This document shows positions 5,867 through 13,381 of a stretch of 19,525 nt of DNA, piece after piece. The stretch comes from Nitrospirota bacterium (lineage in GTDB: Bacteria > JACPQY01), in assembly GCA_016180645.1 (NCBI GenBank), contig JACPAV010000054.1, positions 1-19,525 of the forward strand. Reading direction: 5' to 3'. Below the pieces are notes generated by a model. The model searched no databases. It saw nothing but the letters and a program-made list of their open reading frames with translations, and had not been told where the DNA came from. Each line of letters begins with the position of its first letter. Positions within the stretch are counted from its first letter, which is position 1. The position numbers were made by a program, and so were the translations under genes.

Positions 5867-7006
5867 ATGGTTCTTAGGAAAGGGTTCTTCACGGCAATGG
5901 CCTTCCTCTTGGCTTCGTGCGCCGGCAATCGGGTATTGGGGCCACGACCCCTGCTTGTATGGCCCCTCCCTCCCGACCCGCCGCGCATCCGATACGTCCG
6001 CAGTCTGGCCACATCCGCCGACCTGAACGATTCCCCCACGTTCGTGGAGCGGATCAAACAGCTCCTCGTCGGCGTCAGGGCCGTTCCCGTTTTCACGAAA
6101 CCTTTCGGCGTCTGCTCCGGAAAAGGCAGGATCTTCGCCACCGACCCCTCCGAAGGGCGCGTGGTGGTCTTCGACATGGAGAAGAAGAAGCAGTACTTCC
6201 TCGGCCAGACCGGAGCCCATGCGTTGGCGCGACCCCACGGCTGCGCGGTAGGCCCCAAAGAAGAACTGTACGTCGTCGACCGCGGCTTGTTGAGGGCCAT
6301 GAGATACACACCGGAAGGCGAGTTCATGGCGGCCTATGGAGGGAATGAGATGTTTTTGAACCCTATCGATGCCGCGGTCAGCCCGGATGGAAAGCGTCTC
6401 TATGTGTCGGACAGCTACCTCCACCAGGTTCTGGTCTTTGACCCGGAAGGGAAACTTGTCCTCACGATCGGCAAGCAGGGGAAGGAGCCCGAACCCGTTC
6501 CCCCAGGGGCACATGGGAGCGATCGCTATTGGAACCGGGGATCGGGAGAAGGAGAGTTCAACTTTCCAACCTACCTAGCGCTCGACAAGAACGGCCTCCT
6601 CTACGTTGTCGATGCCATGAATTTCAGGATCCAGATCTTCGACTCTTCGGGCGCATACGTGAGATCGATCGGAAGCCTCGGCAGGGGATTTGGCAATTTC
6701 GCCAGGCCGAAAGGGATCGCAGTGGACGCCGACGGCAACCTCTACGTGGCGGACGGGGCATTCAACAACGTTCAGATCTTCAATGCCGAGGGGCAGCTCC
6801 TGATGTTTTTCGGCGCGGTCGGCCACGATCCCGGCCAATTCTGGCTGCCGCAAGGCGTGGCCGTAGAGGGAGACCGAATCTTGGTCGTGGACCAATACAA
6901 CCATCGCCTCCAAGTCTTCGAACTCGTGGCCGCCGACGCCGGCGCGAAACCTGTGGATGCTCCCGCGAACGGGACCTCGACAGCATCGAAAGACGGCCCG
7001 CCGTGA
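5867..7006 (+). CDS. NHL-repeat beta-propeller lipoprotein
   Basis: The protein has 379 residues. I chose the ATG at 5867, preceded by GAGGGGG, over the ATG at 5807, because it directly yields a lipoprotein signal: basic RK, hydrophobic GFFTAMAFLL, then lipobox LASC with the lipidated Cys18. The rest is a six-bladed-type NHL propeller with repeats such as LYVSDSYLHQVLVFDPEGK, LYVVDAMNFRIQIFD, LYVADGAFNNVQIF and ILVVDQYNHRLQVFE. There are no CxxCH motifs. It is homologous along its length to the N-terminal 450 residues of the fused cytochrome ending at 12983 (VWPxPPDxPRI opening, NFRIQ, FWLPxG). It likely acts as a scaffold or surface docking protein in the conduit; no catalytic site is apparent. 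It overlaps the next gene by 4 bases. Confidence 0.88.
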   Translation: MVLRKGFFTAMAFLLASCAGNRVLGPRPLLVWPLPPDPPRIRYVRSLATSADLNDSPTFVERIKQLLVGVRAVPVFTKPFGVCSGKGRIFATDPSEGRVVVFDMEKKKQYFLGQTGAHALARPHGCAVGPKEELYVVDRGLLRAMRYTPEGEFMAAYGGNEMFLNPIDAAVSPDGKRLYVSDSYLHQVLVFDPEGKLVLTIGKQGKEPEPVPPGAHGSDRYWNRGSGEGEFNFPTYLALDKNGLLYVVDAMNFRIQIFDSSGAYVRSIGSLGRGFGNFARPKGIAVDADGNLYVADGAFNNVQIFNAEGQLLMFFGAVGHDPGQFWLPQGVAVEGDRILVVDQYNHRLQVFELVAADAGAKPVDAPANGTSTASKDGPP

Positions 7007-7617
7007 AACGAGTCATCCTTTTCTCAGCTCTCCTGCCGCTCATCCTGGGCGCGGTCTGGGCCTGCTCGCCAAAGGCGCGATGGAAAGTCCTGAATACGCT
7101 CTTCGACGCCGTCCCACCCCCCGAAGAGAAAGCCGATAAATCGAAAACACCGGCGCCTCCAAAGGCGGCATCGCGCGCGACGCTCGAAAACCAGAGCCGC
7201 ACTCCGCCCAAGGTCCCCGGCATCCCGGCCGAGAAACTCTCCGACTGGAAACAGGTGGAAGAACTTCTGCCGAAGGACGATTCAGGCGGCGTGGATTGGG
7301 TGGCCGCGCTCCGCGAGGGGATCATCGAGCCGTGGGCGGGGCTGACGGAAGACGCGCCCCCGAAAAGGGACTTCGGTTTCGACTTCATCTACAAGGCCGA
7401 AAGCAAGGATGACGACGCGGTCTTTTTTCACAGTTCCCATGCCGAATGGCTCGCGTGCAACAACTGCCATCCCGCCGTCTTCGAAGGGTTCGATTTCTCT
7501 CGCGGCGAGCTGAACATGGATGCCGTCGATGAAGGCAAGTATTGCGGCCGCTGCCACGGCACGGTGGCCTTTCCGCGAGGCGACGAAAACTGCACCCGAT
7601 GTCATCCCAACCAATAG
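7003..7617 (+). CDS. Triheme cytochrome, probable lipoprotein, c7-like C-terminal domain
   Basis: The protein has 204 residues and a GTG start inside the GTGA overlap with the propeller gene. The N-terminus is a signal segment ending in AVWAC, with Cys21 a possible lipidation site; Trp at that lipobox position is unusual, so cleavage type is uncertain. A Pro/Lys/Glu-rich linker covers about 35-75. The C-terminal domain has three heme motifs, CNNCH (152-156), CGRCH (181-185) and CTRCH (197-201), plus distal-type histidines in FFHSSHAEW. This layout fits the cytochrome c7 / triheme family, where CxxCH motifs and preceding His residues give bis-His hemes. It sits between a propeller lipoprotein and another triheme cytochrome, so a periplasmic-side wire is likely. 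Confidence 0.87.
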   Translation: MKRVILFSALLPLILGAVWACSPKARWKVLNTLFDAVPPPEEKADKSKTPAPPKAASRATLENQSRTPPKVPGIPAEKLSDWKQVEELLPKDDSGGVDWVAALREGIIEPWAGLTEDAPPKRDFGFDFIYKAESKDDDAVFFHSSHAEWLACNNCHPAVFEGFDFSRGELNMDAVDEGKYCGRCHGTVAFPRGDENCTRCHPNQ

Positions 7618-7624
7618 GCTCGGC

Positions 7625-8062
7625 ATGAGGACACGTCTCGTCGTCATGGCGCTGCTGACAGGCTTGGCAACGGCGGCGGTTCGCTTCCCGGATTCCGCGG
7701 GCTCGGAGGAGCCGACTCAGCCCCCATCGTCGGAGAAGCCGTCCCTCCCGTCCATCGGAACGGAGTACGACCCTGTGTACGGCGACATCGTGTTCAAACG
7801 TCTGACGGGCGAAATCGGCACCGTCCCTCCCGCGGTCTTCAGTCACTGGGTCCACCGAATGCGATTCCGATGCTACGTCTGCCACGATTCGATTTTCAAA
7901 ATGAAAAAGGGCGCCAACAAGGTGGTGAAGGACGACATCAGGAAAGGAAAGTTCTGCGGAGTCTGCCACACCGGAAAGCTGGCCTGGCAGATCACCGATG
8001 AGAACTGCCACCGGTGCCACAAGGGGCCGGTCCCGAAACCGGTGGCGGAGAAGACACCGTGA
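7625..8062 (+). CDS. Periplasmic triheme cytochrome of the c7/c3 type
   Basis: The protein has 145 residues and starts at the ATG at 7625, 7 bases after the previous stop; the open frame continues upstream but only inside the previous gene. The signal peptide is MRTRLVVMALLTGLATA. The heme domain has the pattern FSHWVHRMRFRC with distal histidines, then CYVCH (83-87), CGVCH (111-115) and CHRCH (128-132). This spacing is typical of cytochrome c7 and related triheme proteins, which are small soluble periplasmic electron shuttles. It resembles the C-terminal half of the preceding gene product, so the pair may derive from duplication. Its stop overlaps the barrel gene by 4 bases, pointing to co-production with the outer-membrane component. 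Confidence 0.88.
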   Translation: MRTRLVVMALLTGLATAAVRFPDSAGSEEPTQPPSSEKPSLPSIGTEYDPVYGDIVFKRLTGEIGTVPPAVFSHWVHRMRFRCYVCHDSIFKMKKGANKVVKDDIRKGKFCGVCHTGKLAWQITDENCHRCHKGPVPKPVAEKTP

Positions 8063-9969
8063 CGCGATTCTTCATCGCCCTCCTCGGGGTAGGGGGCGTC
8101 CTCCTCCCCACCACCGCTCTCGCGCAGGAATGGCTCCAAGTCTCGCCCCTCCAAGGCGGGATCCAGGGGCAGACGCGCGCCGGCTGGGGGTACCAGTCGG
8201 AATCGGGCGATTCGCAAGATTTGTATTGGGCCACGAGGGTGTTGATCCGGAACCGGGTCTCTCTCCTCGATCCGGGCCTGCTGTCGCTCGGCGTCGCCGG
8301 GAGCATCGGATTTTTTCAGGACCGGCTCCAGTCGCAGAACACCGCCAGCCGGAGCAACTCGATGCCCGTCGAATACGACCTGGGTGTCTCGGCCCTCGAC
8401 AAGAGCAAGTTTCCAACGCATCTGCATGCGGCCCGATCGCAACGGGTCACCCGCCTGGACCTTGGAGGGCTTTCACGAAACGATTCGGAAAACGCCGAGG
8501 GTTCCATTCGGTGGAGGAACGGGGTCCTGGAACCCTCCCTCAACTTCAACCGGACGCAGTCGCGCGAAACGGTTCGGCAAGGCGTTACGGGCGCCACCAG
8601 CGAAAGAGAAGATAGGTCCATACGGGGAGGGGGAAGCCTGAGCCGAGCCGGGCCCACCACCCAACTCAACGCCGACTACGGCATTCTGAACCTGGAGGAC
8701 CTCGTCGATCCCGCTCGAGACTACAACGCCCAAGACGCCTCATTCCACCACAAGGCCGGCGTCTCACGGCGGTTCTCGACCTCGGTCAATTTTCACAGGC
8801 GCGGCCCCTTCCTTGCGCAACAACAGTTTCGCGCCGCCGAAGACGTGAGCCTCGACCACACGCCGACTCTATCCTCACAACACGGCTATTCCTTCGCCCG
8901 TTCAGACTCCCAGGATCTTTTCACGGCCACCCATGCCGCAAAAACAGGGATCAGCCACCAACTGTTCGGCAGTCTCAACGAACGGCTTGACCTCGCCGGC
9001 ACACGGCGTGACTTCACGAGCGGGCGCGAGACCGAGGGCGGCCCGAACGGCCGCCTGGGCTACAGGAAAAAGGCCGGACCGGGAGACATCCTGGCCGGAG
9101 TCGGCGGCGGGTACAACCTCGCCTCCCGGAAGGCGGACGCCGCCCCACTCAGGTCCGTCAACGAGACACATGCGCTCGAAGACGGCCTCCCCGTTCTTCT
9201 CGAACAGAGAGACGCAGATGCCGAATCGGTCGTCGTGACGGACGCCGAACGCGAACTCCTCTACCAGAGAGGATTCGACTACGACCTCACGACCCGGGAA
9301 GGGTACGTCGAACTCGTCCGCCTCCCCGGAGGCCGAATCCGGGACAATCAGGAAGTCTGGGTCAGCTACACCCACAGCGTCCCCGGCTCCGCCGTGTATG
9401 ACCGTCGCTCCGTCGGATACGATCTCGGGTACGACCTCCACTGGCTGCGCCTCTTCTACCAACAGAACCGGCTCCGCTTGCACCCCCTGAAAGGCGGCAT
9501 TCAGAGTTCATCGACCCTGTCCGACAATGTGGGAGTGGAAGGCCGATTCGGCGGCAGCCCGCTCCTGTTCTCACCCCTTGCGGAAAGGCGCTCCCTTCGG
9601 CAAGACACCATATCCTACGTTACGTACATCGTCCGACAGCCTCTGGCCTGGGAGGCGACCTCCCGCATGAAGCTCCAGCTTACCTTCGAAGAGTTATTCT
9701 TCAGTATGCCGGGCAATGGGGATTTCCAGACGTACTCCGCCGAGCTGTCCGGAACGGCGGACTTCAGCGTATGGACGGTTCGACCGGGTACCCGCTACTG
9801 GCTGCGGTATCTCGACGGTTCGGAGAAGCTGTGGACCTCCTTCATCGATTTTTCCGGCAGGATCGGAAAGCTGGAAAGCTCCCTCGGCCTCGATTACAAC
9901 AGGTGGAACGTGCGCGGATCGGCGCGGCAAGAATTCCGAACGGACTTCTCGGTCACGCGATGGTTCTGA
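8059..9969 (+). CDS. Large cysteine-free outer-membrane beta-barrel protein, candidate conduit porin
   Basis: The protein has 636 residues and a GTG start in the GTGA overlap at 8059. The signal peptide runs to PTTALA, with QEW after it. The mature protein contains no cysteine and alternates short amphipathic strands throughout, ending in FSVTRWF with a terminal Phe as barrel assembly signals require. Around residues 375-450 a non-barrel insert (VVVTDAERELLYQRGFDYDL ... LPGGRIRDNQEVWVSYTH) resembles a small beta-sandwich seen in other such outer-membrane proteins. I cannot assign it to MtrB or OmbB by motif. In porin-cytochrome conduits a barrel of this size encloses a multiheme cytochrome. 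The neighbours on both sides are multiheme cytochromes, so the same job is inferred. The final TGA shares one base with the next ATG (TGATG at 9967-9971). Confidence 0.8.
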   Translation: MTRFFIALLGVGGVLLPTTALAQEWLQVSPLQGGIQGQTRAGWGYQSESGDSQDLYWATRVLIRNRVSLLDPGLLSLGVAGSIGFFQDRLQSQNTASRSNSMPVEYDLGVSALDKSKFPTHLHAARSQRVTRLDLGGLSRNDSENAEGSIRWRNGVLEPSLNFNRTQSRETVRQGVTGATSEREDRSIRGGGSLSRAGPTTQLNADYGILNLEDLVDPARDYNAQDASFHHKAGVSRRFSTSVNFHRRGPFLAQQQFRAAEDVSLDHTPTLSSQHGYSFARSDSQDLFTATHAAKTGISHQLFGSLNERLDLAGTRRDFTSGRETEGGPNGRLGYRKKAGPGDILAGVGGGYNLASRKADAAPLRSVNETHALEDGLPVLLEQRDADAESVVVTDAERELLYQRGFDYDLTTREGYVELVRLPGGRIRDNQEVWVSYTHSVPGSAVYDRRSVGYDLGYDLHWLRLFYQQNRLRLHPLKGGIQSSSTLSDNVGVEGRFGGSPLLFSPLAERRSLRQDTISYVTYIVRQPLAWEATSRMKLQLTFEELFFSMPGNGDFQTYSAELSGTADFSVWTVRPGTRYWLRYLDGSEKLWTSFIDFSGRIGKLESSLGLDYNRWNVRGSARQEFRTDFSVTRWF

Positions 9970-12900
9970 TGAAAGCCATCAGGGGTCGGCTTCCTACCAG
10001 GAACTCTCGCATCCCGGTAGCCGCAGGCTTTATGCCTGCGCCCAAGACGCGGGCTAAAGCCCGCGCCTACCAGGGTGGAAGTAAACGGGCGAGGGGGAAA
10101 CGCATCGTCCTCACGTCTTTTCTCACAGGACTGATCCTCGCCGCCTGCGCCCTCCTCGGCCGCAACCGGCCCGCGCCGATGCCGTTCAGGGTGTGGCCGG
10201 GCCCGCCGGACTCTCCCCGGATTGAACTCGTGATGAGCTTCAGCTCGCCGGACGATCTCGGCTTTCCCCGCGGGTTCTGGAGCCGCGTAGCGCAGATCCT
10301 CTTCGGCTCCGGCCCCCCCAGAATGCTCCGGCCCTACGCCATCGCCGTCCGCGGCCAGACCGTTGCCATTACAGACACCAAGTTGGGCGCCGTCCACCTG
10401 TATCGTTTCGACAAGAAAGACTACCGCCAGATCGGGCGGGGCTCCGGAGGTCTCATCTCCCCGGTAGGCCTGGCCATCGACCGACAGGGACGCGTATGGG
10501 TCTCCGACTCCGTGCTGGCAGAGGTGCGCATTTACAGGCCGGACGGCAAGCTGGAGAAAAAAATCCATCCTTTCAATCGGCCGACCGGCCTCACCTATGA
10601 TGAGGAACACGGCGCCATCTGGGTGGCGGACGTTGCACGGCACAGCCTGGTGAAGCTGGACGAAAACGGAGAGTTCCTGGGGCAGGTTGGCGAACGCGGA
10701 GGACAGCCCGTTCCGGCCGAAACCTATTCCATATCCACGCGGTTTGAACTCCTGCCCGAATCCTCACCCCGGCCCTCCTCCTCCCAGGGAAAGGTAGCCC
10801 CGATCCCCAACGGTATGAAGGCGCAGAGTGAAGGCTTGCATTTCAACTTCCCCGCCCATCTTTCCTATCGGTCCGGCCGTCTCTTCGTAACGGACACACT
10901 CAACTTCCGGATCCAAGTGCTTGACACGGAGGGACACCCCGTCAGCCGGTTCGGCCGCCATGGCAACGGGTCCGGCGACTTCGCCATGCCCAAGGGCGTG
11001 GGCGTGGACAGCGAGGGCCATGTCTACGTGGTCGACTCCATGTTCGGAGCGTTCCAGATATTTGACGCGCAGGGGAACCTCCTTCTCGGCGTGGGGGCCA
11101 CCGGCCAGGCCCCCGGCGACTTCTGGCTGCCTTCCGGCTTGTTCGCGGACGAACAGGACCGCATTTGGGTTGCGGACAGTTTCAACCAGCGTGTGCAGGT
11201 CTTTCAGTACCTGCGCGAAGGCCGCGCGCCGAGAGGGCCCGTCTCGTCCCGCGCGCAATACGATTGGCTCTTCGGGATTCGCGAAGCCTTCGCCGTACCC
11301 AACATCTCCACCACCCTTCACAACCTCTCCACGTCGGGAACAAGCACGTTCAAAAGCGGGACGATCAACGAGGTCTGCGTGTTCTGCCACACGCCGCACA
11401 ACTCCCAACAGAAGCGCCCGCTGTGGAACCGGTCGGACCCGGGCGGACCCTATACGCTCTACTCCTCCTCGACTCTCAACGCCACTTTGGGCCAGCCGTC
11501 GGGCTCATCCAAGAATTGCTTCTCCTGCCACGACGGCACGATCGCACTGGGGTCCTTGACCAACTCGCCAACCGGCCAGGTGAACGACCTCACCGCAAGC
11601 TTCCTCAGCGGACGGGCCCTGCTGGGTACGGGCCTCACGGACGACCATCCCGTCTCGTTCACATACGACGCCGCGCTCGCCGCCGCCGATCCCGAACTCA
11701 AAGACCCCGCCACGCTCACCGGCGTCATCCTCGAAAACAACCAAGTTCAATGCGCCAGTTGCCACGAACCCCACGACAACACGAACGCCCCCTTCCTCCG
11801 CGTCTCCACCAATAACGGCGATCTCTGCACTCGCTGCCACGTGAAGGTGGATTGGAGCACGTCCAGCCATTCCACGTCCGCCGCCATCTGGAACGGTCTC
11901 GGCACCGACCCGTGGGCCGAACGGAAAGCGGCGTGGAGGCAGACGACGGTGTCCGGAAACTCGTGCATGAACTGTCACGATCCCCACAACGCGGCCAACC
12001 CGACGCGCCTCCTCAAGCAGGCGGGCGACGAGGAAAACACCTGCTACCCCTGCCACAACGCCAACGTGGCCGTGAAAAACGTCCAGGGCGATTTCGGAAA
12101 GACCTATCGGCACCCCGTCGCCACGTACTCGGGCGTACACAACCCCACCGAGGACCCTCTCACGATGGCCACCCACGTCGAATGCACGGACTGCCACAAC
12201 CCTCACGTCGTCAGCAATGCCTCCTCGTTCGCCGCCTCCCCCTACGGGGCCCCGCTCGGCGTCGGAAGCCGCCTCCAGAAAATCAAGGGCGTGGACACGA
12301 ACGGCGCCAACGTCAATCCCTCAACCTACCTCTATGAAGTCTGTTACAAGTGCCACGGACTCTCGAACGCCCACACGTCCAATTTTACGAACGTCGTTCG
12401 CCGGGATGCCACCTACAATCTCCGCCTGAAGTTCGACACGGCGAATCCCTCCTTTCATCCGGTCGAGGCCGTGGGGAAAAACGCCAATGTCCCGTCCCTC
12501 CTCGCCCCCTATACGACGGGTAGCATCATCTCCTGCATCGACTGCCACAACAGCGACGCCTCCCCGTGGGTCGGCGGCGCCGGAGCGAACGGCCCCCACG
12601 GCTCAACGTGGGGTCCCGGCTTATTCATCCAGAACTACAAGATGATCGACGACGTCTCAAATGTGTGGCCCGACTTCGACATGTGCCTCCGATGCCACAG
12701 CCAGGCCAGCCTCAACGCGGGTACCAGCACCCCCAAACACGGGCACATCCTGGGCTGCCAGAAGGCCCCCTGCATGAACTGCCACGATCCGCACGGCTCC
12801 ACCGTGTCCAATCACCTCATCAATTTCCTCAAGGTCGACCGGTTCGGAAATGTGGTCGTCCAGAAGGGCACCCTCGCCGGTTGCGACCCCTACCCAGAGC

Positions 12901-12983
12901 CCACATTCGTGGATTTGGGAACATACACGGGGCAATGCTACCTCAAATGCCACGGCACCAACCACTGCTCCAAATCGTACTGA
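9969..12983 (+). CDS. Fused NHL-propeller / dodecaheme-type cytochrome lipoprotein
   Basis: The protein has 1004 residues counting from the ATG at 9969, which shares a base with the upstream stop. Residues 46-60 form a lipoprotein signal (IVLTSFLTGLILAAC, Cys60). An NHL propeller covers about 70-425 (NFRIQVLD, VYVVDSMFGAFQIFD, IWVADSFNQRVQVF). The C-terminal half has eleven CxxCH motifs starting at residues 470, 517, 595, 620, 666, 692, 739, 792, 856, 906 and 935, and a twelfth, CYLKCH at 990-995, with three spacer residues. The first four motifs match the tetraheme protein at 4971-5657. The signal peptide has an extra 44-residue head because a hairpin repeat lies at 10018-10070; the ATG at 10032 inside the repeat is an alternative start. 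Expected place: outer-membrane surface or periplasmic face, as terminal electron-transfer partner of the barrel (inference). Confidence 0.9.
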   Translation: MKAIRGRLPTRNSRIPVAAGFMPAPKTRAKARAYQGGSKRARGKRIVLTSFLTGLILAACALLGRNRPAPMPFRVWPGPPDSPRIELVMSFSSPDDLGFPRGFWSRVAQILFGSGPPRMLRPYAIAVRGQTVAITDTKLGAVHLYRFDKKDYRQIGRGSGGLISPVGLAIDRQGRVWVSDSVLAEVRIYRPDGKLEKKIHPFNRPTGLTYDEEHGAIWVADVARHSLVKLDENGEFLGQVGERGGQPVPAETYSISTRFELLPESSPRPSSSQGKVAPIPNGMKAQSEGLHFNFPAHLSYRSGRLFVTDTLNFRIQVLDTEGHPVSRFGRHGNGSGDFAMPKGVGVDSEGHVYVVDSMFGAFQIFDAQGNLLLGVGATGQAPGDFWLPSGLFADEQDRIWVADSFNQRVQVFQYLREGRAPRGPVSSRAQYDWLFGIREAFAVPNISTTLHNLSTSGTSTFKSGTINEVCVFCHTPHNSQQKRPLWNRSDPGGPYTLYSSSTLNATLGQPSGSSKNCFSCHDGTIALGSLTNSPTGQVNDLTASFLSGRALLGTGLTDDHPVSFTYDAALAAADPELKDPATLTGVILENNQVQCASCHEPHDNTNAPFLRVSTNNGDLCTRCHVKVDWSTSSHSTSAAIWNGLGTDPWAERKAAWRQTTVSGNSCMNCHDPHNAANPTRLLKQAGDEENTCYPCHNANVAVKNVQGDFGKTYRHPVATYSGVHNPTEDPLTMATHVECTDCHNPHVVSNASSFAASPYGAPLGVGSRLQKIKGVDTNGANVNPSTYLYEVCYKCHGLSNAHTSNFTNVVRRDATYNLRLKFDTANPSFHPVEAVGKNANVPSLLAPYTTGSIISCIDCHNSDASPWVGGAGANGPHGSTWGPGLFIQNYKMIDDVSNVWPDFDMCLRCHSQASLNAGTSTPKHGHILGCQKAPCMNCHDPHGSTVSNHLINFLKVDRFGNVVVQKGTLAGCDPYPEPTFVDLGTYTGQCYLKCHGTNHCSKSY
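10018..10070 (+). repeat. Double-hairpin REP-like repeat within the cytochrome N-terminus
   Basis: Two tandem perfect 7-bp hairpins are present: CGCAGGC-tttat-GCCTGCG (10022-10040) and CGCGGGC-taaa-GCCCGCG (10048-10065), framed by GTAG on the left and CTAC on the right. The 9-mer CCTACCAGG occurs at 9993-10001 and again at 10066-10074, like a direct repeat around the element. It is read through in frame as VAAGFMPAPKTRAKARAYQG. Such double hairpins are dispersed repeats in many environmental genomes. Here it lies between the coupled start codon and the signal peptide core. Confidence 0.78.
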
Positions 12984-13005
12984 GGATAGAGTAGGGGGTC
13001 AGAGC

Positions 13006-13044
13006 TTGACTATTGACTTCAGACCCATGACACATGACGGCTGA
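13006..13044. repeat. Decayed 7-base-periodic repeat between convergent genes
   Basis: TTGAC occurs at 13006 and 13013, and ATGAC at 13026 and 13033, each pair spaced 7 bases, followed by CTGA. The stretch between the cytochrome stop and the minus-strand gene stop therefore looks like a worn member of the heptad-type element at 4581-4691. A similar short fragment (CCCATGACTCCTAACGC) occurs at 13379-13395. No terminator with a T-run is seen here. Confidence 0.35.
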
Positions 13045-13050
13045 AGAGAG

Positions 13051-13308
13051 CTACGGCTTGAAGAACGCGAAGAGGATGGCTGTGAGAACGCCGACAATGG
13101 ACGCGAATTGCCCGATCCAGTAGATGAACATCCATCGGATCAGGCGTGCCTCAAGTTTGGCCAAGTCTTCTTTCATGGCAAACCGCTCAGACTCGCGGAC
13201 GAATCTGCCCTCCAGCGCCGGGTCAAACTTCTCCGCCGCGGACTTGGCCTTGGCATCATCGGCCCCCGCCGACCGGAGAGCCTCATATATTTCCAGCGCA
13301 ACCGCCAT
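13051..13308 (-). CDS. Small membrane-anchored coiled-coil protein (DUF1640-like)
   Basis: The protein has 85 residues, with ATG at 13308-13306 on the minus strand. The N-terminal part is a charged helix (EALRSAGADDAKAKSAAEK ... KEDLAKLEARLIRW) able to form a coiled coil, followed by one transmembrane segment, FIYWIGQFASIVGVLTAILF, and a short tail FFKP. This is the usual build of small DUF1640/CCDC90-like bacterial proteins, whose function is unknown; they often look like toxin-antitoxin-sized or phage-adjacent genes, but no partner is present here. It is the only well-supported minus-strand gene before 18900 and interrupts two plus-strand operons. Family assignment is by pattern only. Confidence 0.72.
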   Translation of the reverse strand: MAVALEIYEALRSAGADDAKAKSAAEKFDPALEGRFVRESERFAMKEDLAKLEARLIRWMFIYWIGQFASIVGVLTAILFAFFKP

Positions 13309-13320
13309 GATTCAGAATCC

Positions 13321-13348
13321 ATTATACCCTCCGGCAAAGGTCCCGCAA
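13321..13348 (-). promoter_or_regulatory. Sigma70-type promoter candidate for the minus-strand small gene
   Basis: Read on the minus strand, a perfect -10 TATAAT lies at 13326-13321, with TTGCGG 16 bases upstream at 13348-13343 as a partial -35. Transcription would start around 13313, giving a leader of about 5 bases, so the message would be nearly leaderless; no Shine-Dalgarno sequence is seen. This short leader lowers confidence. Confidence 0.32.
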
Positions 13349-13381
13349 GTCCACCCCATATGGGACCACGACGCGTAACCC

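Noticed and set aside
6529-7002. Upstream extension of the first triheme cytochrome frame into the propeller gene
   Set aside because: The extension is Arg/Pro-rich nonsense overlapping the NHL coding frame; the GTG in the GTGA overlap at 7003 gives a clean signal segment.
9771-9968. Upstream extension of the fused cytochrome into the barrel gene
   Set aside because: It is out of frame with the barrel but has no recognisable features; the TGATG overlap at 9967-9971 is the natural coupled start.
10018-10070. An intrinsic terminator between the barrel and the fused cytochrome
   Set aside because: The hairpins are not followed by a T-run and lie within an in-frame coding stretch; they fit a dispersed repeat better.
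9969-12983. A CRISPR array or tandem DNA repeat in the cytochrome region
   Set aside because: The regular TGCCACAAC-like words are codons of repeated CxxCH heme motifs, not spaced DNA repeats.
13332-13347. GG-N10-GC site (CGGCAAAGGTCCCGCA) before the HEAT operon as a third or fourth sigma54 promoter
   Set aside because: Only the spacing fits; the -24 lacks the T and the -12 is CCGC. It also overlaps the better sigma70-like site on the other strand, so it is not listed.
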